A DNA stretch of 31,232 bases from JAUPVN01 sp964423475 (GTDB lineage: Bacteria; Patescibacteriota; Saccharimonadia; Saccharimonadales; CAIOMD01), in NCBI GenBank assembly GCA_964423475.1, contig CAYRFD010000007.1, positions 1 through 31,232 of the forward strand, read 5' to 3'. Positions within the stretch are counted from its first letter, which is position 1; every line of letters begins with the position of its first letter. A program made the translations under genes and the position numbers. The notes under the pieces are model-generated. The model was not told where the DNA came from. It ran no database searches and was given only the letters and a program-made list of their open reading frames with translations. Positions 8,096 to 15,887 of the stretch are shown piece by piece.

Positions 8096-10753
8096 CTAAT
8101 TATTTTGATTAAACTGATTATTTGCGGGCTGCTGAGCGTAGGTTGTGCCAGATGGTGTATTTAATGAACTTTGGTTGCTGGTAGTAGTTTGAATATTTTG
8201 AGGTTGAACAAGCTGTGGGTTAACAACACTTGGTTGGGGCTGAGGCTGCACTACTGGTTGCTGTGGTACTGGAGCAACTACAGGTTGCGGAGTTATTACT
8301 GTTTGCGTAGGTTGTGCAGGGCTAATTGGTGTGCTAGGCGCATTATTTGGCATTACATTTTGTGGCTGAAATTGTGGTTGGGCTATTGGCTGAGCAGGTT
8401 GAGTTGGTAATGGCTGCGGGCTTACAGTAGAATTTTGCTGTTGAGGCTGCAGTATAGGTTGTTGAGGATTAAATGGTTGAGTGGTCTGTGGCGTAATAGT
8501 TTGCTGTGTTAGCGTGTTAGAGCCTACTATTTGTGTTGTTGGGTTAATTTGTGGGTTGATGGGCGGTTGGTTATTAACGGGCCCTTGGTTAGTGTTGCTG
8601 GGGGTATTAATCTGCTTATAAATATTATGTTTCTTTTTGTGTCTTATTATTACAATAACAACAATTACAATTGCAATTAGTAAAATACTAACAAGTGCTA
8701 TTAATGAGGGTATAATCGGAAATTCTTTTACTTCTTCACCGGCAGCAATTTTTGCTTTTGATGTTGCAATTAATGTATCTGCCGTAGGATGCACCGCATA
8801 ACCGGCTTTTGTGGCCTCAAAACTTTTTATTGCTTTAGAGTAGTGAGCCTTGTAAAAATTGTCTATTCCCTTGTTCCATTCATCTTGCGTTTGGCTTTCA
8901 GTAATAAATGTAATATTAGATTTTTGTGCTAGTGCATTTAGGTCAGAAATAGATCTAATATAGTTAAATACTCCATCACCATCACCAGAACCATCTATAG
9001 TATAAGTTGCTATTCCTATGACCTCTCCATTGTCTAGAAATGCCGGTCCACCACTATTACCATGGCCAATTGTGCTATCTGTTTCTATTAATTTATTTTT
9101 GCTGCCATTAACATCTTTTATTGCCGTTACTTTTCCTGTTGTAAGAGTTGACTTGCTTGTTTTTTCTTCTACTAGCCCGTTACCGCTAGCGCCAGCGGGA
9201 AATCCAATAATATTAAGATTGGCCCCTTGGGTTGCTTGGTCAAAATTTCCAATCTTGGCAGTTGGGTAATTAGAGCCTTCAATTTTTATTAAGGCAACAT
9301 CAGAGGCTTTAAAACCATTAATTCCATCGTATGCACGGTAATCAATCGCTATTGGCTTAGCTATTTTTATATTTTCTGTTTCTGTAAATTTACTATTATT
9401 TACAGTTAAATCTTTTACTTCATCAACATTGGGTTGAGCTTCTCCAAGTGTTACCAACATGTTATGAGTTGAGGTGTCAGAGCTAAACCTACTATCTGGT
9501 ATTTGATATATTTTATCAAAGACTATACCCGCAGCTTCTTGCTGAGATTTACCCATTAGGTCTTTTTCTGTTCCTCCAGCAATTGAATATAATTTGTTTA
9601 TTATTGTGTCGTCGCCAAGATATATCCCTTCAATTGCGTACGCAATAAGCATTTCTTTAACAGAAGAGCTTGCAACGTGACCATTGGTAGCTATATATCC
9701 ATCGCTGCTAATTAAAAATCCAGAGCCAACACCACCACTACAAACTGTTTTAAGGTATTGTATATTATCTATTTTTGCATTTTGGCAGTACAAATTATAT
9801 ATTCGTACCACTGCTGGGCTATACATAGCTGCAATTTTTTCTGATGGTACAGTACTACTTTCGGCCGCAGAAGCCATACCACTAAATAATATATTGTCTA
9901 ATATACTCTTAGAGCTTAAGGGCTTGGTGTTGTCGCCTAATGATGATGATTTTTGCATAGTATTATTATCAAAATTTAAGTTCTCTACCATTGCAATAAA
10001 GTCGGTGTTTTCTTTAGTTAGCCCATGATTAATAACAATAGTCATTGGGATACCATTAACATTACCAGTATAAGTAGTTACTAAAGCACTTAACTGGGGT
10101 ATGCTATTCTCGCTATTGTATTGGCGTTGCCAATTTGTTTTTAAAAATGTAACATTATTTATTTGTACATCACTACTATTGGTTTGAATAAGCTCACTAT
10201 TTGGAGAAGATTCAGAATCAACTAAGCTTTTTTGTAGGTCTGCATTAGTTATTTGGCCGCTACCATTTAAGTAATTTAATGTAATTGATCCAGTATTACT
10301 ATTTTTATTGATGGGATTAGACGATACTACAATTGTTTTATAATCTTTAACGTTAGACAAATCTGTGCCTACATATAATTTATTATCTGTTGATGTTATG
10401 CCTGCGGCGTAATATTTATTTGGGTTATATTGTATTTTATATCCGTAGCTAGATTCAATAGTTTGTTCTGTTATTGCACTTGAGGCAAAATTATTACTTA
10501 AAAAGTTTTTAGCGTTATTGGTGTTGTGGTTAATAATTACACTAAAATCTATTAAAAGCAGGCTAGCTATAAATAAAAAACTTACTAAAATAAAAAGACT
10601 GCCATAGTGTCTTTTTCTGTATGGCTTAGCGTGGTGAGGTTTAAGCTTATGGTGGTTTGCCTTAGTATTTGCACTTTTATCGTTTAAGTGTGTTTTTGCT
10701 GCTGCACTAGCAATATCCTTATCTGATGCTTTGCCCACTTTTTTGGTTGCCAT
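8096..10753 (-). CDS. Membrane-anchored trypsin-like serine protease with Pro/Gln-rich tail
   Basis: The protein has a basic His/Lys-rich N-terminus (1-50), a membrane segment at about 51-73 and an extracytoplasmic part. That part includes a chymotrypsin/HtrA-like protease domain: His359 in TNGHV, Asp485 in SDVALIK and Ser567 in GHGNSGGP. No PDZ domain is evident. A helical, TPR-like stretch (about 624-668) and a second membrane segment (about 679-703) follow, then a basic anchor. The last 175 residues are dominated by Pro, Gln, Asn and Thr and should be cytoplasmic and disordered. A role in envelope quality control or regulated proteolysis is inference. The start is supported by AGGAAA 5 bases before the ATG and TATAAT further upstream. 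Confidence 0.85.
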   Translation of the reverse strand: MATKKVGKASDKDIASAAAKTHLNDKSANTKANHHKLKPHHAKPYRKRHYGSLFILVSFLFIASLLLIDFSVIINHNTNNAKNFLSNNFASSAITEQTIESSYGYKIQYNPNKYYAAGITSTDNKLYVGTDLSNVKDYKTIVVSSNPINKNSNTGSITLNYLNGSGQITNADLQKSLVDSESSPNSELIQTNSSDVQINNVTFLKTNWQRQYNSENSIPQLSALVTTYTGNVNGIPMTIVINHGLTKENTDFIAMVENLNFDNNTMQKSSSLGDNTKPLSSKSILDNILFSGMASAAESSTVPSEKIAAMYSPAVVRIYNLYCQNAKIDNIQYLKTVCSGGVGSGFLISSDGYIATNGHVASSSVKEMLIAYAIEGIYLGDDTIINKLYSIAGGTEKDLMGKSQQEAAGIVFDKIYQIPDSRFSSDTSTHNMLVTLGEAQPNVDEVKDLTVNNSKFTETENIKIAKPIAIDYRAYDGINGFKASDVALIKIEGSNYPTAKIGNFDQATQGANLNIIGFPAGASGNGLVEEKTSKSTLTTGKVTAIKDVNGSKNKLIETDSTIGHGNSGGPAFLDNGEVIGIATYTIDGSGDGDGVFNYIRSISDLNALAQKSNITFITESQTQDEWNKGIDNFYKAHYSKAIKSFEATKAGYAVHPTADTLIATSKAKIAAGEEVKEFPIIPSLIALVSILLIAIVIVVIVIIRHKKKHNIYKQINTPSNTNQGPVNNQPPINPQINPTTQIVGSNTLTQQTITPQTTQPFNPQQPILQPQQQNSTVSPQPLPTQPAQPIAQPQFQPQNVMPNNAPSTPISPAQPTQTVITPQPVVAPVPQQPVVQPQPQPSVVNPQLVQPQNIQTTTSNQSSLNTPSGTTYAQQPANNQFNQNN

Positions 10754-10758
10754 TTTTA

Positions 10759-10791
10759 TTTCCTATTTATTTTTTTATAGTACTAATTATA
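10759..10791 (-). promoter_or_regulatory. Promoter -10 and Shine-Dalgarno of the serine protease gene
   Basis: On the minus strand TATAAT lies at 10791-10786 and AGGAAA at 10764-10759, the latter 5 bases before the ATG at 10753. This is a conventional leadered start. Confidence 0.5.
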
Positions 10792-10838
10792 ACATAGGCT
10801 TTATTATCTATACTAATGATTAAATAATTTAATTGTAA

Positions 10839-11138
10839 CTATGCTGGGGTTGTCATTCTGACTATATATCTTGCAAAATTTCTTAGACTAACTTTATTGG
10901 AAACTATTATTGTTTTATTGTTTGTTTCACCTTTTTTGTTAAAAAAAGTTAAGGATATTTCATGTTCTAATGCTTCATTTCTTTCAAATGAATTATTGAT
11001 AACGTCGTATATTCCCAAACATCCCATAAGTGCGTCTATATTAGTATTTTTATTAGAAAATAATATGCATACTGAACCGGTTTGTTCACCACCTGTCGAT
11101 ATAGTCAAAGAATTACAAGTTTTTAACTCTTGGTTCAT
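10839..11138 (-). CDS. Unknown 99-residue protein, translationally coupled to the carbonic-anhydrase-like gene
   Basis: The start overlaps the stop of the upstream gene by four bases (ATGA), a classic sign of coupled translation and functional linkage. The protein has no membrane segment or signal peptide. It appears to be a mixed alpha/beta soluble protein with three cysteines (about residues 8, 24 and 40) and a basic end (RNFARYIVRM). I do not recognise the family and assign no function. Its coupling to the 11135-12091 gene suggests a partner or regulatory subunit of that protein. Confidence 0.65.
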   Translation of the reverse strand: MNQELKTCNSLTISTGGEQTGSVCILFSNKNTNIDALMGCLGIYDVINNSFERNEALEHEISLTFFNKKGETNNKTIIVSNKVSLRNFARYIVRMTTPA

Positions 11139-12091
11139 TTGCTCACTCTATAAAGTAGTTCTTGGGAGCCATCTGTTAGCGCCATAAGTGTTGCAACGGT
11201 AAACATTACTCTGGCAGTAATGTAATTAGATTTATCTGTGGCTTGTTTTGGTTCTGGAAAAAGAAGCTCAGCAACTTGTTTAGTTCTCCATATATCATAT
11301 CCAAATGCTTGCATACCGTTATTTTCTTTAGAGAATCTATTAGAATCAAAAGTAGTATTAGAAACATAATTAATAATCACAAAAACCTCATTATGTGAAC
11401 CAGATAAAGTTGCAATGCTACTTTTATTATTTTTTTCTAAAATATCTAGGGCTTCTTGTTTATCTTTAAAATAGCGTTCTGATTGGGCGTTTAATATTGT
11501 TGCCATACCTAAATTACACAAATATATATCACCAGCGTAGTCATTATTAAGCAGATTTTGTACGATACGTTTATGGTTATTCACGAGTTTTGGCTCTAGC
11601 ATGGTTTTTAATATATGCTCCATATTGTCTAGAGCGCCACAACCAACTTTATTATTTTGCGAAGTGCTGTTTAAGACATCTCTGTGGCCACCCGGTTTAA
11701 GGCCAAAGCTTAATAACTTATTTATTATGTAATTTGTGTCTTGCAAGAAAGTAGTTTTTGTTAAATCTTCTTTATGGGCCCCTAAGCGATATGCTAATGC
11801 AGCCCCTAGGGAACCTCCAGGGACTTGAGGGCCAATGTTTGTGCTATCTAGCTTTGGGTCTTGCCTGCCATCTATACAGCGAGTTTTGGCGCTACCATTT
11901 ACTTTAACGTAATAGTTATTGATTTTTTGTTTGGCATTGTTAATTTGGCCAATAGTATAAGTTTTATTATTAATAAGTTCAGCAACAGAAATAGCACCTG
12001 GCCATTTATATGAACTTAGCTTACCTGCACCAATAATTCCTGTATTGCTAGAATTAGTAGATACTTTTAAATGATTATGAACTTGTTTCAT
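11135..12091 (-). CDS. Putative carbonic-anhydrase-like (beta/zeta, cadmium-type) protein
   Basis: The sequence contains Cys72-Ile-Asp74-Gly-Arg76, matching the CxDxR motif of beta-class carbonic anhydrases. It is followed by PGGSLGAA (91-98), where beta enzymes carry the RNAGN loop. Then come GGHRD with His136 and GCGALDN with Cys151, where beta enzymes have HxxCG. The His-Cys interval is enlarged to 15 residues. As I recall, zeta (cadmium) enzymes also have a widened His-Cys interval, so this protein is closer to that form than to standard beta enzymes. Metal ligands would be Cys72, His136 and Cys151, with Asp74/Arg76 as the dyad. The role, CO2/bicarbonate interconversion or a related metal-dependent hydration, is inference. 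No signal peptide is visible. AAAAGG lies upstream of the ATG. A Cys-rich gene lies 48 bases upstream and a coupled unknown gene downstream. Confidence 0.65.
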   Translation of the reverse strand: MKQVHNHLKVSTNSSNTGIIGAGKLSSYKWPGAISVAELINNKTYTIGQINNAKQKINNYYVKVNGSAKTRCIDGRQDPKLDSTNIGPQVPGGSLGAALAYRLGAHKEDLTKTTFLQDTNYIINKLLSFGLKPGGHRDVLNSTSQNNKVGCGALDNMEHILKTMLEPKLVNNHKRIVQNLLNNDYAGDIYLCNLGMATILNAQSERYFKDKQEALDILEKNNKSSIATLSGSHNEVFVIINYVSNTTFDSNRFSKENNGMQAFGYDIWRTKQVAELLFPEPKQATDKSNYITARVMFTVATLMALTDGSQELLYRVSK

Positions 12092-12139
12092 ACCTAATAA
12101 ACCTTTTAGAATAGAAATATATTATAAACAGTATTTATT

Positions 12140-12319
12140 TTAACAAGATTTATCTATATTGCAACAGTCGTTTGAATTGCATTTACATTTGGCGTTTTGG
12201 TCTTTGCAGCAACAGTTTTTACATTCGTTATTTTCTACTTTGCAATTTTTTTTGTCTTGACAGTTGCATTCGCAACTTTCTGTGCTATCTTGGGCTGAGT
12301 TATTGTTATTTTTAGGCAT
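12140..12319 (-). CDS. 59-residue cysteine-rich (metallothionein-like) protein
   Basis: A complete 60-codon frame encodes 59 residues, 13 of them cysteine (positions 16, 18, 20, 26, 33, 36, 37, 38, 45, 47, 52, 53 and 59). The arrangement is CxCxC, CxxCCC, CxC and CC, with the remainder almost entirely Asn, Lys, Asp, Glu and Gln. There are no aromatic residues, no histidine and no membrane or signal segment. Composition and spacing fit a metal-thiolate cluster protein, but it lacks the recognisable pattern of cyanobacterial/pseudomonad metallothioneins, so the assignment is by composition only. TATAAT lies 6 bases before the ATG, suggesting leaderless transcription. It is 48 bases upstream of the carbonic-anhydrase-like gene on the same strand, so the two may share a transcript. 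Confidence 0.75.
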   Translation of the reverse strand: MPKNNNNSAQDSTESCECNCQDKKNCKVENNECKNCCCKDQNAKCKCNSNDCCNIDKSC

Positions 12320-12325
12320 GATAAT

Positions 12326-12331
12326 ATTATA
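12326..12331 (-). promoter_or_regulatory. -10 TATAAT of the Cys-rich gene
   Basis: A perfect TATAAT on the minus strand ends 6 bases before the ATG at 12319. It supports both the reality of this short gene and a leaderless start. Confidence 0.55.
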
Positions 12332-12353
12332 GCACTTTAATCATCCTTGATGC

Positions 12354-12359
12354 TACAAT
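12354..12359 (+). promoter_or_regulatory. -10 TACAAT of the 101-residue membrane protein gene
   Basis: TACAAT ends 9 bases before the ATG at 12369 and no Shine-Dalgarno sequence is present. It is divergent from the Cys-rich gene's -10 element, 22 bases away. Confidence 0.4.
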
Positions 12360-12368
12360 GTATTCAAT

Positions 12369-12674
12369 ATGTTTAGTAAAAAAACACAGGATAGGCCACA
12401 GAAATCTACTATGAAGCCAAAAGATTTTGAACAATTAGGCAGGTATATGTTAGATGTATATGAAACTGCTTATACTTCTAAGAAACGTTTATTTTATATG
12501 TCTTTTATAAAAGGCATTGGGCAGGGTTTTGGTATATTTATTGGCGGTACTATTGTAGTAGCCTTTGTTTTTTGGACATTAGGCATATTTGAAGATACAT
12601 TTTTATCACCAGTAATTCAAAGAATCTACAACGCTATCCAGCTAGCTGAGTCAAAACAAGCTCCAACTTTATAA
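12369..12674 (+). CDS. Single-pass membrane protein, DUF5665-like
   Basis: The N-terminal half is charged and helical (about 1-45). It is followed by KKRLFYMSFIKGIGQGFG and a glycine-rich hydrophobic segment (about 48-75), then a short C-terminal helix. This layout, with the GIGQGFGxxIGGT stretch entering the membrane helix, resembles small DUF5665-type proteins common in Firmicutes and CPR genomes. The function is unknown. It is a lone plus-strand gene, 6 bases from the convergent end of the response-regulator operon. Confidence 0.7.
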   Translation: MFSKKTQDRPQKSTMKPKDFEQLGRYMLDVYETAYTSKKRLFYMSFIKGIGQGFGIFIGGTIVVAFVFWTLGIFEDTFLSPVIQRIYNAIQLAESKQAPTL

Positions 12675-12680
12675 TATTAT

Positions 12681-13103
12681 TTAAGCTGGTTCTATTAGGC
12701 TTTCGTTAATGTTTTTTCCAGATACCAAATCGTCAATAATTGTAACAAGTTGTCGTGGAGTAAATTCTGCTTTTATTAAGTAACCGTCAGCCATTTTTTC
12801 TATTTCGTCTTTTGATGTTTCGTCTTGATCAAGATTTGTTGTTATAATTATTTTTGCTTTAAGTTTTGGCTCGTGTTTACTAAGTTCTCTTAATACCTCA
12901 AAGCCAGTCATTCCTGGTATCATTAAGTCGAGCATGATAATGTCGTAATTATCATTTTGTGCTGCCCTTAAGCCATCGTCTCCGCTAACTAGCGTGGTTA
13001 CGTCATAGCCTGCTTTTTTTAAAGCACGGGCGTAAAGCTCACTAATAAAATGTTCATCTTCTATACACAATATTCTTATACCGTTTGATTCTTTAATATC
13101 CAC
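12681..13103 (-). CDS. Single-domain response regulator (REC only, CheY-like)
   Basis: A receiver domain with the acidic pocket Glu15/Asp16, the phospho-acceptor Asp59 in IIMLDLMIPG, a conserved Thr in IIITTN and the conserved Lys in GYLIKAEF. It ends shortly after, with no DNA-binding output domain. I place the start at GTG 13103 rather than the ATG at 13142. The GTG is one base after the stop of the kinase gene and is preceded by an AGGGGG ribosome-binding site inside the kinase end, whereas the ATG would give a 38-base overlap. It is probably phosphorylated by the adjacent kinase and acts by protein contacts. Its target is unknown. Confidence 0.88.
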   Translation of the reverse strand: MDIKESNGIRILCIEDEHFISELYARALKKAGYDVTTLVSGDDGLRAAQNDNYDIIMLDLMIPGMTGFEVLRELSKHEPKLKAKIIITTNLDQDETSKDEIEKMADGYLIKAEFTPRQLVTIIDDLVSGKNINESLIEPA

Positions 13104-13104
13104 G

Positions 13105-14637
13105 TTACCCCCTGTAAAGCGTATGGTTTTTAATCCAACCATGAGCGCCTCTTACAATTTCTTTATTTTGGTTATCTTTTATTTGGTTAGCAATATCGCT
13201 ATAGATAGGTACAGTAAAACCAAATGTACTACCCTGGCCTTCTTTACTTTTAACCCATATTTTTCCACCGTGTGCATCTATTATAGCCTTAGTAAGATAA
13301 AGCCCCAAGCCCGTGCCCCCAATACTGTTTTTGCTTTTATGGGCTCTGTAAAACTTATCAAACACATGCTCAATTACGTTGCTATCAATTCCAATACCTT
13401 TGTCGCTAACGGTTGTCTCTATAGTTCCATCTTTTAGAGTTGTTCTAATTGTAATATCTTCTTTTGTATGTGTATATTTAATAGCGTTATCTATAAGATT
13501 ATTCATAACTAAAAAGATACTTACTTTATCTATAGCTACTTTGGGTAAATTATCATCAACCTGTAGTATGATATTTTTATCATGAACGCGAGCCCTAAGC
13601 TGCATATTTTTACAAGCTTCTTCCAATACATTTTTGATATTCTCTTCTTTTAGGTGTAGAAATAAAGCATTTTCTTCTATTCTAGCAACATTTAAAATGC
13701 TAGATACAAAAGCTGCCAGCTGTTGAGCGCTAGCAGACATATTATGCATAAACTGTGTTTGTTCGGAGTTTAAACTTTCGGTTAGTTCGTCTTCAAAAAC
13801 CTCTATATAGCCACGCATTATTGTTAAGGGGGTACGCAGTTCATGAACAGCAAGCGACACAAAGCTAAGGTCGTGATCGTCTCGTTCGTAGTGCAGGGTT
13901 CTGTCAAAAAATGCTAAGGTAAGCTCTATATCGGTGTCTGAGTCTTTTATATAATGAGCAGCAAGATCAAACTGTTTCCTTTTATTATCTGCTAAGTTTA
14001 GTCTTACGCGTTCCCAAATTTCATTTTGCTTATTTGAGCCATCTTTTGCAGCTTCTAGCCATGATTCAAGAGTACTACCACTAACAAAAGATAAATTGCA
14101 TGCATCATAAAAATACTGTCCTAAAACCTTTTCTGGTGAAAGCTCCAAATATTTAATTGCTGCCTGATTGGCATAAGTAATAATTTGTTTAGAATCTACA
14201 ACAATAATTGGAACGGCAATTGAATCTGCTACGGCTTGATAAAAATGCATTTTTGCAAGGCCAGCCTGGTTAGTACTTTTTATTGCCACGTTAATATCCA
14301 TTGCTCGCTCGGCTAATTTAATTAAATAATCTCTAGAAGGTTTAATTAAATCATTAGCTTCAGGTTTTTTTATTTCTGGGCTATCATCAAGCCCAATAAT
14401 TAGAGCCCTTACAAGTAAATTGGTAGATGCAACAGCCTGATCAGCAACTATTTTTCCAATAATTACCGTAACTATAAATGTAATTGCTAAAGACGAGCAT
14501 GCTGCTACAATGGGCGTAACTGCAATATATTTAGTTAGTATCACATAAGTAGATATACCAGACAATAGGCTAAATAATGTCACTAGTATAATTTTTAACC
14601 AGATACTTTCTCTTAATGGTTGTAAATATGTAATCAT
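13105..14637 (-). CDS. Membrane sensor histidine kinase with PAS domain
   Basis: Two N-terminal membrane helices (about 13-35 and 40-66) are followed by a linker helix and a PAS domain (about 130-245). The HisKA domain has phospho-accepting His265 in SLAVHELRTP. The HATPase_c domain has the N box with Asn384 (NNLIDNAIKYT), the G1 box DKGIGI (about 412-417) and the G2 box GTGLGL (441-446). The loop between the two helices is very short, so the input is probably sensed in the membrane or by the PAS domain. The ATG overlaps the DUF3048 gene stop (TAATG), and the REC gene follows one base after its own stop, giving a three-gene operon. Confidence 0.92.
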   Translation of the reverse strand: MITYLQPLRESIWLKIILVTLFSLLSGISTYVILTKYIAVTPIVAACSSLAITFIVTVIIGKIVADQAVASTNLLVRALIIGLDDSPEIKKPEANDLIKPSRDYLIKLAERAMDINVAIKSTNQAGLAKMHFYQAVADSIAVPIIVVDSKQIITYANQAAIKYLELSPEKVLGQYFYDACNLSFVSGSTLESWLEAAKDGSNKQNEIWERVRLNLADNKRKQFDLAAHYIKDSDTDIELTLAFFDRTLHYERDDHDLSFVSLAVHELRTPLTIMRGYIEVFEDELTESLNSEQTQFMHNMSASAQQLAAFVSSILNVARIEENALFLHLKEENIKNVLEEACKNMQLRARVHDKNIILQVDDNLPKVAIDKVSIFLVMNNLIDNAIKYTHTKEDITIRTTLKDGTIETTVSDKGIGIDSNVIEHVFDKFYRAHKSKNSIGGTGLGLYLTKAIIDAHGGKIWVKSKEGQGSTFGFTVPIYSDIANQIKDNQNKEIVRGAHGWIKNHTLYRG

Positions 14638-15824
14638 TATGGCTGATAGTCTATATCACTTGGAGACCCTATAAGGGTTATCCAGGTTTGTCCAGCATTT
14701 AATTTCATTGGTAAGCCGTTTTTATCAGTGAGTGTAACGCTAGATTTTCTGTCAGGTTTGTTCCATGAGCCTTGGCTAACTATACCATCCTGAAAGATAT
14801 ATGCTGTTCCGCTGCCACTGGTTTGATATATTGTATTATATCCATCAGAACTTTTATCAAGCACGAGTGCAACCACAACTTTAGGATTAATTGGTTCACC
14901 ACTTTTAAAATCGTTATGGGTATTACCAGCTTGCGATCTAATATAGCTATTGGTTGCAGCATCATAGGTGAAAGTAGGGTTATAAGTTGCTCCAGAAAGA
15001 GAGAACGAAACACTATTTGCAGTAGGGGTTTGAGCCACGTCTATTTTACGTTCAAACGGTGTAAATTTGCTTGATGTGTATCCTTTTGATTGGTTTAGCG
15101 CATCTAGTTTTGTAAAATCACTGTACATATTATGTGGGGCATACCTACTGTTTATCCTAAAGTAAGCATCTGGATTAAAAAATTGATCAAGATCTTTAAC
15201 CCCAAGAGTTTTAATATCACTTAAAGCTTCTGGGCTTCCGCCAACGTGGGCATAAGATGCATCAAAGGCTAAAGCATAATCTACATAATATGGCCTAGCG
15301 CTCCTGATTGGCCCAATGTAATCTGGTGTAGATTCTAGGTAAGCAGCCATAAAGCGCGTTACACCACCCTCTGCCACAGCCTCAACTACTGTGTCTGCTT
15401 GTTTTAATCCACTTTGTGGACGAGCGTCGGGGCTGTTTTCAATCATTATTGCCGTAACCGGACGTTTTGCTATTGTTTCTGATTCTACAACCCTACCCGT
15501 TAAAGGAGAAGTTGGTGGTTTAGGTGGTTCTTCTTTTTTGGTTATTGTAACGGTTGTGTTAGAAGATTGATCTTTTTTATAGAATATAAAATAGTATACT
15601 AATCCCGCAATTAATAATGCAACAATAATGCAAATAATAATTATTTGTTTTTTTGTAATTTTAAAGCGTTTTTTAGGACCTTTAGCTGAATTTTGATTAC
15701 TTATAGACATGTCTATTACCTCTTCTGGCATATATTTTTTTTGTGGATTAGTGAGTGAAGCTTCTGTTGGGTAAGCTTGTTCTTGAGTTTTTTGTTTTTG
15801 TGATGGAATTTTTATATCATCCAT
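14637..15824 (-). CDS. YerB/DUF3048-family membrane-anchored extracytoplasmic protein
   Basis: A cytoplasmic N-terminus of about 55 residues and one membrane helix (about 57-76) precede a large extracytoplasmic domain. That domain contains typical DUF3048 sequence: PLTGR, MIENSPDARPQSGL, EAVAEGGVTRF, GPIRSARPYYVDYA and, near the end, GQTWITL. Bacillus YerB is a lipoprotein of this family; here the protein is anchored by a helix instead of a lipobox. It leads an operon with a histidine kinase and a REC protein, so it may be a surface sensor or regulator for the kinase, which is inference. AAAGGT sits 6 bases before the ATG and TATAAT lies at 15861-15856. Confidence 0.9.
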   Translation of the reverse strand: MDDIKIPSQKQKTQEQAYPTEASLTNPQKKYMPEEVIDMSISNQNSAKGPKKRFKITKKQIIIICIIVALLIAGLVYYFIFYKKDQSSNTTVTITKKEEPPKPPTSPLTGRVVESETIAKRPVTAIMIENSPDARPQSGLKQADTVVEAVAEGGVTRFMAAYLESTPDYIGPIRSARPYYVDYALAFDASYAHVGGSPEALSDIKTLGVKDLDQFFNPDAYFRINSRYAPHNMYSDFTKLDALNQSKGYTSSKFTPFERKIDVAQTPTANSVSFSLSGATYNPTFTYDAATNSYIRSQAGNTHNDFKSGEPINPKVVVALVLDKSSDGYNTIYQTSGSGTAYIFQDGIVSQGSWNKPDRKSSVTLTDKNGLPMKLNAGQTWITLIGSPSDIDYQP

Positions 15825-15830
15825 ATAATT

Positions 15831-15861
15831 ACCTTTATGGTTATTTTATGTGCTTATTATA
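15831..15861 (-). promoter_or_regulatory. Promoter -10 and Shine-Dalgarno for the DUF3048-kinase-REC operon
   Basis: On the minus strand TATAAT (15861-15856) and AAAGGT (15836-15831) precede the ATG at 15824, the latter by 6 bases. This is the only promoter I see for the three overlapping genes. Confidence 0.5.
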
Positions 15862-15887
15862 GCAGTATTATTTGCAATTAAAAAGTA

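Noticed and set aside
10897..11187. Plus-strand 96-codon frame opposite the 99-residue gene
   Set aside because: It is antisense to two coupled minus-strand genes and has no ribosome-binding site or family features.
12256..12262. TTGACA in the Cys-rich gene as another copy of the shared element
   Set aside because: No TATTA prefix, GTAAA or second TTGAC at 21 bp; it is part of coding sequence.
13104..13142. ATG 13142 as start of the response regulator
   Set aside because: It forces a 38-base overlap and adds residues outside the receiver fold. GTG 13103 has a strong ribosome-binding site and sits one base after the kinase stop.
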